Source of the DNA: Ampelocalamus luodianensis
Taxonomy: Eukaryota; Streptophyta; Magnoliopsida; Poales; Poaceae
Assembly (NCBI GenBank): GCA_036346255.1
Contig: CM070633.1
Location: 7,874,001-7,938,000 of the forward strand
Reading direction: 5' to 3'
DNA length: 64,000 nucleotides
Shown here: in pieces, positions 23,598 through 34,260 of the stretch
Layout: each line of letters starts with the position of its first letter
How positions within the stretch are numbered: position 1 is the first letter of the stretch
The notes under the pieces: model-generated
Seen by the model: only the letters and a program-made list of their open reading frames with translations
What the model was told of the DNA's origin: nothing
Databases searched by the model: none
Made by a program: the position numbers and the translations under genes

Positions 23598-23755
23598 AGA
23601 TTCTGGCAAAAGCTGCATAGTGTTTTGGGTACGGACCTGAATTTCAGTACAGCTTACCATCCACAGACAGACGGCCAAACAGAAAGAGTAAATAAAATCC
23701 TAGAGGATATGTTGAGGGCCTACGCTCTAGCAAACCAGACCAGTTGGGATCTAAG
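23598..23755 (+). pseudogene. gypsy integrase core fragment
   Basis: After the deletion junction the frame reads FWQKLHSVLGTDLNFSTAY, then HPQTDGQTERVN, the block containing the last catalytic Glu of gypsy integrases. The fragment stops at SWDLS, where the next LTR begins at 23756. The HHCC zinc domain and the two catalytic Asp residues are gone. Confidence 0.9.
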
Positions 23756-24430
23756 TGTAACACCCCATCCCAACATGAGCCTGGAATGCCACTAAACTAA
23801 AAGAATAACAACAAAAACAAATTCTTTCTTTACTAAATTTTGACAGAACCTCCTTTGTATAGATGGATATACCAAAGGTTCAAATAGATTCTTCCGACAA
23901 CAATCAATATTCTAAACATCCACTCTAGACTAATCATCAAAGAATTTCCAAATTTTGCTAAACAACTAAAGCATAAATGAAAGGGCATCCATAGTCCTCT
24001 AATCAACTCTATTACAAATTATTCCAAGCATAAGGTGTAATCATAAATAATCTTTTAAGAAATTTACTCAAAACTAAATCATCAACCAATTTATTTCGAA
24101 ATGAATGGTTCGTGCCATTGTGGAACCACTCTTAGTTCTAGTCCCTCCCATGCATGTCGTTCTTGTAAGGGGTATATACCTAAAACCATAAACAACAGCA
24201 AGAGTGAGTCCACAGACTTACCAAAGTACAAATAATAAGACAATATAACACACGATTATAACCTTAGCAACAATTCTCAAGTCTTTACAGTATCATATCA
24301 CATGCTTATGCAATGCTCAATGCATCCTTTCTTTTTTACTCTCTTTGCATTTTACCGGTAATGCAGGGTATGCAACCGTCGATGCATACCCATGCCTGTG
24401 CTCTTAAGCACAGGGACCTAAAGAGGCATA
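23756..24430 (-). mobile_element. Truncated LTR of family C (second copy of the 46670-49197 type)
   Basis: The first bases, TGTAACACCCCATCCCAAC, are the reverse complement of the 3' end of the solo LTR at 46670-49197 (GGGGTGTTACA). The match continues on the minus strand through a CTCCCTCCCATGCATG block at about 24146-24160 (opposite 48890-48910) and through the last two hairpins of the family C hairpin array (about 24366-24416). Similarity fades after about 24430, so roughly the 3' quarter of the LTR remains. Confidence 0.75.
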
Positions 24431-26300
24431 AAAAAATATTCAAAACAAGAGTCATGGTAGACACAGTGGCATATCCTAGGTCAAAACCCGAATCAATAAA
24501 TTAATCTAGTTTATGTTAGGAGATAATTAAAGTAAATTGCATGATTATTATCCTTATCCAGTTGATATGAAAAATGACATTTACGCCATTACCGATACCC
24601 ATGTTGTTGGCAACTACATTGCTGCCCACGAAGGACAATTGATTTGTGTTTTCAACAATATGTTAACCGCTAGCATACGGGAATGCACACAACAAATCGA
24701 TGGCGCTTGTGCGATTGCATATATGCCATGTATGGCTATGCGCCGAAGCATGCCATACTCATCGGAAATGACATATGCATAAATTGATGAGTGCGGTCTA
24801 CAGCTGCATCAGCACCAGAAGCCATATCACTTTCTTGAAGCAAATATAGCTCCCGAAAGAAAAATGACCTATTGAACTTTATTGATCCTGAATGATCTAA
24901 ATTTGGCCATATTAATTTTGTCATCACAAATTAAAATTAGATATACAATTTATCGCCCTTAATTAAATATGGTGTTCCCGTTGAACAATAAATATTCCTA
25001 TCGAATTATTATACTATTTGGGTGATTCAACTAGATTTAAAGTCCAAAAGAAAATCTATTATTTCCATGCAGATTAACTATAGTCAAATATTTTTGTTCC
25101 AACATTATGTTTATGTTCCTGATACCCTCCACCTTTCCAAGCCAACTATAAAAATCCCAAGTGATAGTGTGTGCATCATGCATTTGCTTAAAATCGACTC
25201 GTAGTTTTTAGTGAAGATGTGCAATCATACTTCAACAAGAGTACAATTTTGTTGGCGTGAAACCAATATATACTCTGTAACATTTTGCTTACAAAGTTCT
25301 TCAATTAAGAAATCCGTATGATGGATAATAGTGTTACATAGACTCCAACTCCAAGTCTTAGGGCTGAAGTTATTCTGTACTTATTTGAAGAATATGGTGT
25401 TATCTAGCCAAAGTGATCAATCAGATATCAACATATGACTAGGTTTGGTCCAGTGGCATTGAGAAAAATAGTTTCTCTTTTGCCATCTGGGTATCCGTGC
25501 ACTACATGCTAGTGAATTAAGGCTTATTAGATATTAAGAGCTCATGTACAATATTTTGTTAGCAAGACATGACAACATATTTTTAATTTTTAGACATATT
25601 GTTTACAAAAAATTATTTCATGCTAGATTAATTATTTTACTACAGGTAAAAATTTGATATTGGCAATATGTTCTATTAAGTAGATTAAATCAACTATTCA
25701 GCAGGAGATAAGACTTTAATAGGACAAATCATACCTTTAATTTATTTATGGCATTTGGGAAATAAAAAACTAATGCATAAGATTTTAGCCTAAAGCAAAA
25801 GATAAGAGATGCTCAGCAAGAGCAGGAACAAGCTCGATAGAATCTAAATCTATACTACTAATGAAACTCTTACAAGAAAATGACATCTTTACAAAGTTAA
25901 TGGATAATTAGGAGATTTCTACAGGTCTCCATAGAACATACCATAGGCTTATCGATGCCTTTTACGAACTTCTAGTCCTAGGTACGTGTGTCTGTAGGAG
26001 CACAATTGGACTTTACAGGTGTTCTTATAGGGAAAACCTTAGAGTCAACGGATCACATTTAGTCACCATGTCGACATTCTTAATGGCATAGTAGAGGTGG
26101 TACCTCATAAACTATAAAGCCTTTGCCTTTTCAGCGACAACAGGTTCAGGTGTGCGAACGGTAGTCTCAACAATGGTATGATATGGAGATAAACCAAGGT
26201 GATATAGTTGCTGCCATCCAGGGCAATCAAATTTTTATTTAGTGATGTCTAACATATCCCACATAATTTATGCAATTTTCCATATGTTTACATCTGGTAA
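24431..26300. other. Unassigned AT-rich DNA
   Basis: I recognise no repeat end or conserved protein here. One open frame (24537-24782, plus, 81 residues, starting MHDYYPYPVDMKND) has balanced composition and two Cys near its end but no known domain. Local GC content rises around 24590-24740. It could be an old gene or transposon fragment. Confidence 0.3.
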
Positions 26301-26698
26301 AAACATTTTGAATGCATGAAACGAGTGTAAAAAAAAATTATTTTTATCTATTCAGTAGATAATTTTATACCTTTCCCAGAATTTTCCTAGTATTTTTTTT
26401 GGGATTTTTCTGATAATTTTTAAGGTCTGGGAACAATTTTCAGAATTACTAAACCCATTAATTAATTTCCCAAACACACAGTACCAAGGAAAAATATAAA
26501 CCATAAAAATATGATGTTTCAAGGTGTACTAGGTCGAAGTTTTCACAAATTAATGGAAGCTCATATAACTTAGAAATTTAGTTTATAGGATTATTTAATG
26601 TTATTCTTGAAAAATAAATATTGTTAAAGAAAATAATCATAAGTCAGAGTCTATGTTATAAAATAACCATGAAACTTCAGCACCCATAGTTATTTAGA

Positions 26699-26702
<4 letters not shown>
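26301..26702. other. AT-rich unassigned DNA before the AT microsatellite
   Basis: The text resembles the AT-rich part of a long LTR (many AATTTT words) but has no defined ends. No coding sequence is seen. Confidence 0.3.
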
Positions 26703-26775
<73 letters not shown>

Positions 26776-26776
26776 A
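26703..26776. repeat. (AT)n microsatellite
   Basis: About 36 AT units are interrupted once by a G at about 26757. The repeat is perfectly self-complementary and probably length-variable. Confidence 0.97.
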
Positions 26777-27159
26777 TCAAAATCACGATAATTTCCCAAA
26801 ACTCCAAGGGTTTTCTACAAAATTTTCTTATCTCATGAAAATATCCTCATAATTTTTAGAATTTTGAAGGCCTTTTTACAAATTTTCTAGGTTTTCTTTT
26901 TTTTTCGAAAAATTCATGGCCCGGGCTGGCCCAATATGCTACCCGTCCTGCCATGCTCTAAAAACCAGGGCACTAGGTTTTCCCTAGCACCTTGATTCGG
27001 TGGCGGCAGTGGCTCTCGGGTGGTGCGTGGCGTGGCGTCTCCAGGCGGCGCGTTGCGGCGGTTGATGCCATAGCGCGCCGACGGCGGCTCGATGATGGCT
27101 TGGCGTAAGCAAAGACGGGGCGCTCGACGCAAGGCGGGTGCTTCGCGGTGGGGCTGCTG
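26777..27159. other. Left part of a GC-rich block split by the solo LTR at 27160-30522
   Basis: An AT-rich stretch passes into GC-rich DNA at about 26920. The same kind of sequence resumes at 30523, after the solo LTR, and was presumably continuous. No domain is recognisable in any frame. Confidence 0.4.
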
Positions 27160-30100
27160 TGTCGGGAATCGAATTTCTAAATTCTAGCCTTCTGTGTATT
27201 CTAAACTAGTCCTACGATCAGTAGCTAGTTCACACAGTGACAACGTCGATGACAATCATATCCATAGAACGAAATAGCTAAAACAAATTATTATTAAATA
27301 GAAGCAGCGGACCTTATGGTCAGAGTTTACATACTTTGCCATGTAGGTCTTAAAAGAAAAATAAAACTCTTACAACGGAAATAAGATAACTTGTGGTGGT
27401 CATCCGACATGCCCACAGGCAATCGAGTGGGGAGTGCATCCTAGTTTGCATAGTCTTCAAAGTACTCCTCGAAGAACTCTGGATTTTCATATTCTTCCTC
27501 AACAACTGATCAACAATAGCATAAAGCTGTGAGTGCATAAAGTACTCAGTAAGTCGTAGGAAAAGTTATGCAATTAATAAGGCTTGAATGAAGGATAGTT
27601 GTATGGTTATTTTGCAGAAAGGGATGTTTATAGTGAACACGATAATTAGATTGTAAAACACGTTGGAAGGATATATTAAATATTGTAACAATTTTCTTAG
27701 CAACAAACAGTGAATAAACCATTCACTTCCCAACCAATATACCAGAACTAACAACCCAAACCCCAACCATACCATCATTTCAACATTTTTAAGGAAATTC
27801 TACTCCTCGTGTGAAATCATCAGGCATTGTCCATAACCAGGAACACGACTATTCGAATAGTTTTTAACACTATGCATAGGTTGTACTGCTTGACCCACAC
27901 GAGATAATCCGCTTATATTGTCTGTCTAACACACTTTTGAATGTGTGTGACTAAGTGACTATCACAAGGCTTTTACAATACTTTGTCATCATATTAGCCC
28001 GCCCGATGAGCTTAACCCCAAGTTATGGACGTCATTTACCATCGACTTAGAGCTCACCGTTGTGAGGGATAACCTACTAGGACATGGATGCCAATTACTA
28101 TTGCCCAACGCAAGCCCCGACAGATATGGACGCTAATTACTATCGTTTGCACTACCCAGCTAACTCCTACCATCTACAGCCTGCAGGCTAAATGTTTGGA
28201 TTTAGTAAATTATTAAACCAGATCCTTCTCATTTAGGACATGTGGTTGTATGGTATGGCCCAGATCAATGGCGCATAAAGTTAAGTCCTTAGTGACTGCT
28301 CAGGTGAGACGTCCTCATCCCAAAAGCACCCCCCTTTACTGCACAATCATTCGTCTAAGTATGAAATTATTTTTGTTCAACCCGGCCAAATGATAACCCT
28401 TGTCATGACGCAACAAATTTTAACAACAGTGGCCACGCCACAATTCCATGTTTCATTAAGTGAAATTTTCATGATTAACCATTATGAATGAACCCGTTGT
28501 ACAACTAAAGTATGACTAAGCATATTTACGCTTTTCCCATGTTGGTAATACAATATGTCCAACTAAAACTATCAAGTTCTAGGGTTTCGAAGGAAACATG
28601 ACATTCACAAATTATCAAGGTGTCATATTGTCGAATAGATATTTAGCTACTCTCGAAAACAGTTGATATAAAATTAGCAATGCATTTTGATATAAAACAA
28701 TATAATTTTGTAAAAATGGGTACAACATGATCAAAGGTTTATGACTTGCCTTTATTGAAGAATGATGATACTCTTGCATATAAAGCCGTCCGAGAAAGCC
28801 GACAACTGGCGGAATCTAAACACGCAAAACAGTGCAATTAAATAAATAATAGAAAAAAATTAAAATCCAAAAATTATAAAATTAGTAGCGATAGAGAGAT
28901 ATAGAATTTAGATGAATTTAGGAGCAAGAATCGACAGAATCGGAGTTCGTATGAAGGATAACGAACACTTGGATGGTTTGCCGGAAATTAAATTCCTAAA
29001 AAAAGATATGGAATATTCTAAGAATATTACTTTTGGATTAAATAATAGAAAATCAGAGAATATGACATGTGAGGTCCACTTTCATTTAGTGAGAGAGAGG
29101 GGGGAAGGATTAGAAGGACACGTGGGTCCCAAATGTTAGTGACTCTGAGGAAACTCACAGAGCACAACAAAAAAGAGGAAAACAGAGAGGGGAGGTGGCG
29201 CTCAGGGCGGCAGTGGTCTGCGGCAGACAGCGGTGCAGAGGCACCGGGCGATCGACAAAATAGCCGGTGGCCTGAGGAAGGGATAGGAGGTTGTGGCGTC
29301 AGTGGAGTGGCACGATGATGGTACTGGCAACGGTGGCGCTCCGGCGGCGGGCGACAAGGGGCGGCGCACGCACGGCCATAGCGCAGGCACGAGGGGCACA
29401 CTGGGACAAACAGGGAAGCCAGAGGTGGTCCGAGGAGATAGGACAGCGGTGGCCGGCGGTAGAGAAGAATGGCCAACGGCAGCAGGGTTCCATGGTGAAG
29501 AATAGGTCTAAATAAGTTGGGGAAATAGCGGAAGACTCTTGGGAACATGTTATGACATGATCATCACCTCAAGAAGTGAACCAGAGAGGGAGATCAAGGC
29601 GAAGGCAGCACGACCGAAATGGGGGAAGACGACGGCGGCGGAGGATGTTCCGGTCGAATGGAGGCGAGGTAGGGGGTGGGGCTTGGGGCAAAATGAAGAG
29701 GGGCAAAGGAACAGGCGGGGCTCACTTATATAGCCGAAGGTGGTACTTGAATCGATGGGGAATGCAAGAGGGATACTCGGTGGTGGTTTGGCCGGCATTG
29801 ACGGCGGCAGCAACGCAAGCGAAGATGACGAGCAATGAATGAACGCACAGATGGGGGAAACGTGCAGCATAGCGGGGGCGACGTGGTTGGATGATGTGGG
29901 TGGCGCCAGCTTTGGCCAGGAGAAAGAAAGAAGAAAGAGAAAGAGGAAAAGAAAACAAAAAAGAAAAGAAAAGAAGGAGAGGAGAAAGGAGAAAGAAAAG
30001 GAAAAGATTTTTGGCCAAGAATTAAATAAAATAAAATAAAATTCTGAGAATTACATTTCAAAGAAAATTCAAATAGAAATTTGAATTTGTGAATTCAACT

Positions 30101-30522
30101 GAGGTTTGAAATTGAAATGAGTTCAAATAGAGAATTTGAATTCAAAATGGCCGAGAAATGAATTGATTTTGGAATTGAGATTCGAATTCAGAAAAGGAAA
30201 TTGGATTTTGATTTGGAGTTGAAATGAGATTCAGGATTTTATTTGAATAATATTTATATAAGCAAACATTCTAAATTAAAAGCCAACACTTTGAAATGAT
30301 TAATTAAATTAAATTTTACAGCAAAGAAAGAAGTTTTTGGAAAAGCAAAAAAATAAATAGAATTCATAAGAAGAACAAAGGAACTTGGAAAGTCCAAAAA
30401 TTCATATTAAATTGGTTTATTTTCTAAAATTTCAAATAAAGCTTTAACAAACGAAGAAAAATCAAATGGTTGTTTTTATTTTGAAAATTTTCAAAAAGTC
30501 CCAAAAAAAATGGGATGTTACA
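27160..30522 (-). mobile_element. Solo LTR, family A copy 3 (3.4 kb)
   Basis: On the minus strand it starts TGTAACATCCC (30522) and ends TTCCCGACA (27160). Flanking bases are TGCTG (27155-27159) and TGCTA (30523-30527), a 5-bp target duplication with one mismatch. No internal domain is present. It has a minus-strand TATATAAG at 29725-29732, a GC-rich transcript-like region at 29150-29880, the palindrome CTATTCGAATAG at 27849-27860 and a purine-rich tract at 29925-30005. This copy shows the full LTR layout that the plus-strand copies 1 and 2 have partly lost. Confidence 0.85.
29725..29732 (-). promoter_or_regulatory. TATA box of LTR copy 3
   Basis: TATATAAG on the minus strand, in the context GGCTATATAAGTGAG, is the likely LTR promoter. 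It corresponds to the TATAAATA of copy 2. Confidence 0.6.
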
Positions 30523-30890
30523 TGCTATGCGTGGGCACGACCGCGCATAGGTGTGGCGTGGTTGGGGCGCACGCGTGGCTCGTCAGTGCGCGTGGTGGCG
30601 TCAGTGCGTGGGCGTCGCGGGCGCAAGCAGCGGCGGAACTCTGGCGCGGCGGCGCACGGATGGCATGCGGAGGTGGCATCGAGAGGCTGAGCGGCGCACG
30701 TCGAGCGAGCACGGCAACTACGGGTGCAGCAGCGCAGGCGACTACGGGTGCAACAGCGCAGGCGGCTGCGGGCGTGGCAGTGTAGGCACCGAGTCGGGCC
30801 GGCGTTTTGGCCTAGACGGCGGTGCGGCACTGCGGGCGCATGTTGTGGTGGCTCATGGTGGCGTTCGGGCTGGGCGGTTCAGGAGATTTC
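30523..30890. other. Right part of the GC-rich block
   Basis: This GC-rich DNA contains degenerate GCAGCGCAGGCGAC-type repeats at about 30725-30780. All six frames are largely open because of composition. No function can be assigned. Confidence 0.35.
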
Positions 30891-31280
30891 TGATTCATTT
30901 TTTTTTGCTGTACGAACAGTAATCACGATTGAACAGTGATTAGCCGATCTAATCTCAGTTCACAAATTAATCTATCGGATTAATCTAGTAGCAAAGTAGG
31001 GATTGGAAAAAGAGAATCCCGAACGACACACCGATTAACCAGAAGAACGAATCGTGCTGATAACGTGTTAAATAATTGATGCCGTAGTTGGGAGAAAATC
31101 AATCCAATTACACAATGAACACCAAATAAGGACACAAGATATAGAGGATATCCAATATCTTTATTTATCTATGTATCTGTTGTACATGGGCGTCCTCATA
31201 TATAGCTCATAGGGGGTGAAAGCCCTGTAAGGACGGTTTAGTTGTTTGCCTGTAACTAGGTTTCATAATAGTTTTGAACA
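30891..31280 (-). mobile_element. Copia-type LTR copy 2 with PBS and adjoining internal sequence
   Basis: The LTR occupies about 31066-31280 on the minus strand and ends TTTAACA. It is followed by CGTTATCAGCACGAT, the PBS-like sequence also seen at 62612-62628, and about 150 bp of internal sequence to about 30891. It matches the plus-strand copy at 62400-62780 nearly throughout. No coding region is left on its internal side. Confidence 0.7.
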
Positions 31281-31702
31281 TCAGGTCCAGTTTTTAAAAC
31301 TATGGTACGAAGTTTTCTCCAAGGATCTTCCATCCACTATATCTATGTTCGTTGGTATTGAGTTTTATGTAGTAATCTATTCATATAAAAACTCAAGCTA
31401 TTAAGGAAAGACGGGCTAACATTCTTTTGCAATATCATACTCGTTGGTCCAAGGTGCCGCATCACATGGAAGATACGTTGTTACCCTCATCCAACATGTT
31501 TCGCCAACTTGTGAGCTACCCTATTCTAGTTTCTCTTAACATGGACAAGTTTCGAAACGAAGCTAGTAGCTCCGTCGCATAGTGGATCGAGATCGCCAAC
31601 AGCTTCGACCTATCAGGCTCAGGGGATGATAGAGCTGAGGCACATGCGACGCAGTCAGGCGCTAGAATGACGGGCCTTCATACCATTGCCTTGTGAGTAA
31701 AA
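31281..31702 (+). other. Coding-like fragment of unknown origin
   Basis: From about 31393 a plus-strand frame without an ATG stays open for roughly 60 codons and includes RRANILLQYHTRWSKVPHHM and NMFRQLVSYPILV. A TAG follows, then more open sequence to 31690. Composition looks coding, but I do not recognise the family. It ends just before the Helitron-like terminus. Confidence 0.35.
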
Positions 31703-31731
31703 CTAGATGAAACTCCGCGCTACGTCGCGCC
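31703..31731 (-). mobile_element. Helitron-like 3' terminus
   Basis: On the minus strand the sequence is GGCGCGACGTAGCGCGGAG, which can form a GCGC/GCGC hairpin, followed about ten bases later by CTAG and then a host T. Hairpin, CTRR end and insertion before T are the Helitron 3' signature, and similar GC hairpins ending in CATCTAG are common in grasses. The element would extend rightwards from 31703. Its 5' end is not established; one weak candidate is TCTAATAGG at about 50166. Confidence 0.5.
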
Positions 31732-33959
31732 ATAGATTGTGGTATTGTTGCAGTGTAGACACTTATTTGAATTGTATAGAACAAATTCGTTTGGCGTGGA
31801 AAAGATGTGTTTTTTTTGTATAGATAGGTATGATGGACTTTGTTGCTGTTTTTTTATTTGGTAGTTAACCAGTTTTTTTAGCACTAATTCCTTTTCTTGT
31901 TTCTGAGTGCTAGCTACATTTTGATATACAAAGAAATGGTGCTGTTATATTACTTTGTGAAACTACCGTGGGTTAGAACTCTTCATTCTGACTTAACAAT
32001 TTTATGTACGGAAAACATAGGTTGTCAATCTTTTTATTGGACTATGTTTGTGGTGTGATGGCTGCAACATGCAGTTTTCTGGTATGATTGAGTTTTTGTT
32101 GGTTCTAAACATATTTAGTCGTGGGAGCATTTCAGTTCTAGACCACTAATGATTTCTTCTTTTGGCGTATAGTACCATTAGACTCTAATCTTTTCCAACG
32201 ATTTACTGATAGCATTGCGATTCATAATATTTTTTCATTGATTCTTTCACAAAAATAAAGTCTTTTTCTGTAAATATTGCGTATTTGATTCCATTATCAT
32301 ATGATAATATTATATTTGTACTTATTTGTTGTATTATACCTCTATATGTTCTAAATATATACAATATAGGAATCTCAATTTGTCAAGTCTCATGATCGTA
32401 TCAAGATCTATTTTTCGGCTAAATCTTAAAAAAAAAAGATTGAGCTGAGTTTAATTGCAATCAATTAGAAGAATAAAGATGAACTACTGCATTTCTTAAC
32501 TGTTTTTTCTCTTTATATTTTGCTTCTTTTTTATTTACACCTTTATATCTAGTTTTATGTACTTATCAAGAAACCAACCAAACATGTTGACATGGATGAT
32601 CAGTATTTGTATTGGATACACTTTAAGAACTTTTCACTGCGATAACAGGTCAGAAAATGTTTGGTGATTAATCACTAATTAACCATAAAACAAATATAGA
32701 AAACAAAAAATGGTATTCTGAAATACAAAAAATGACCTGGCAATGCATAAGTGCAATTGCGCCACTTACATATCAAGATAATAATCAAACAATCTTTTAC
32801 TAAGTACCTGCATGTAAGCTCCGATAGATCCTCTCATTCCAATTTGAAGTACTTCCAACCTAGGAACGTTACATGCACAAATAGGATGTATGAACTAAGA
32901 TAAAATAAATGCAATTTTTTTGCACCAAAAATGGAACTAAAACACATGTTGTGCTAGGCTTGCTAGAAATTAAACATTCTAAATCGATAGAAGACAAAAT
33001 TTCAAACAAAGTAGTACATGATTTCCTATTGCTGATTCAATGGATTTGTAACAACAAGGTGCATCCAAGTGTCACTTTGGCACAATAGACCAAACAATAT
33101 GTACACATCAAGCTATTTACCAAAATAGTTTCATAAATGAAATAACGTAGAATAGTTCTAGCTATTCTAAAATGGCAGGATTATTATCAGTAGTCTTAAA
33201 AAACCAGTTTTGTAGAGAATGAAACCTAAAATGGAATAATGGAATATATTGATCATTTCTCAATTTATTTAAATAAAACTCACCGTAGATGCATCAGGTT
33301 TATGCCAAAACCCCAATGATCAAGGCTGCGATGAGTAATGTGTTTTTACCTCTTCCTACAAAAGAAAACAAGGAGGATCAAAATAAATTATCATAAAGTA
33401 AAAAAACAATGCTTGTAGAATAATTATGACACAACACTATGAAACATAAATAGAGAAATAACTATACAATAAGATCATAAGCATAGATGTGGAAATTACA
33501 TTACATATCTGAAATGTCAGAAGACGCATGGCAGACAAACATGTAGGCTTTTCTTAACATCATTTTAATAATACAATAGACTAATGTAAACCTTTCTCTG
33601 TTTTCTCTGACCAATGTGAGAATTTATAAGTCTCTCATGCAGACAAACATGTAGGCTTTTGTTAACATCATTTTAATAATACAATAGATAACTACATAAA
33701 CACATCTTTTCTGAACCATGCAACAGAATCTTGCTGAAATTTGTGAAGAACTTGGAGAAATTCCTCATCACAACACAGCAACCATGAACGCATACAACCT
33801 CTGCAACTTCAACAATAAAAAATGCACAATGCATACCAGCAAGCTAAAATGCGCTCAAGTAGCCCTTCAATGCAATAAATAACGTGTCAAGGAATAACCA
33901 ACGATACAATAAAACATATAGTCACCGGTCAGATCTATATGAAAAAACATCTGATCAAG
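31732..33959. other. Unassigned AT-rich DNA, possibly Helitron interior
   Basis: I see no conserved protein. It contains a separated 50-bp direct repeat (33531-33688). If the terminus at 31703 is real, this would be Helitron interior, which often carries gene fragments. Confidence 0.3.
33531..33688. repeat. 50-bp direct repeat, two copies 58 bp apart
   Basis: Copies at 33531-33580 and 33639-33688 both start GCAGACAAACATGTAGGC and differ at one position (C/G). The near identity points to a recent local duplication. Confidence 0.9.
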
Positions 33960-34260
33960 TCATCAACATGACCGGAGGACTAGAGGAGGGAGGAGGGGTA
34001 GATTGCTAGCTGGCCTCGGCACCATCGTCTTTGTGGAGCAGAGGAGGTGGGTGCAAGCAAGTGGACGAAGCGAGGAGGCGGGTGCTAGCCAGTACTGGAG
34101 GCGCTCACAACCGTGAGGGCGAGGGCGGTGCGGGGCTCGGGACGATGGCGGTCGTAGTGACAACAAGGTCGAAAGGGAGGCAAGGGCGACACAAGGGCGA
34201 GAGCGAGGGGTTAAGGCGGTGACCTCTATAAGGGGATCAGGTGAGGAGAAGGGCATGGAT
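33960..34260. other. GC-rich island of unknown function
   Basis: This is a sharply GC-rich 300-bp block within AT-rich DNA. The minus strand has a 115-codon open frame (34310-33963) rich in Leu, Ser, Pro and Arg without a recognisable domain. It could be a captured first exon or promoter fragment. Confidence 0.3.

Larger units (their letters stand above)
10274..23755 (+). mobile_element. Ty3/gypsy retrotransposon (family A copy 2), nested and pol-deleted
   Basis: The order is 5' LTR (10274-16943, holding a truncated copia element), PBS (16948), leader, gag (about 17460-22420, split by a solo LTR at 17925-21757), protease (22500-22925), reverse transcriptase (22965-23597) and the C-terminal part of the integrase core (23598-23755). 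A truncated LTR of another family starts at 23756 and no 3' LTR follows. Domain order and gag/RT motifs suggest a Tekay/Del-like chromovirus. RNase H and most of integrase are missing, so it is non-autonomous. Confidence 0.85.

Noticed and set aside
26703..26776. Replication origin or matrix-attachment site at the AT repeat
   Set aside because: A simple (AT)n microsatellite explains it; nothing else supports a special role.
29027..29548. 173-codon minus-strand open frame
   Set aside because: It is a GC-driven frame inside solo LTR copy 3 with no conserved domain.
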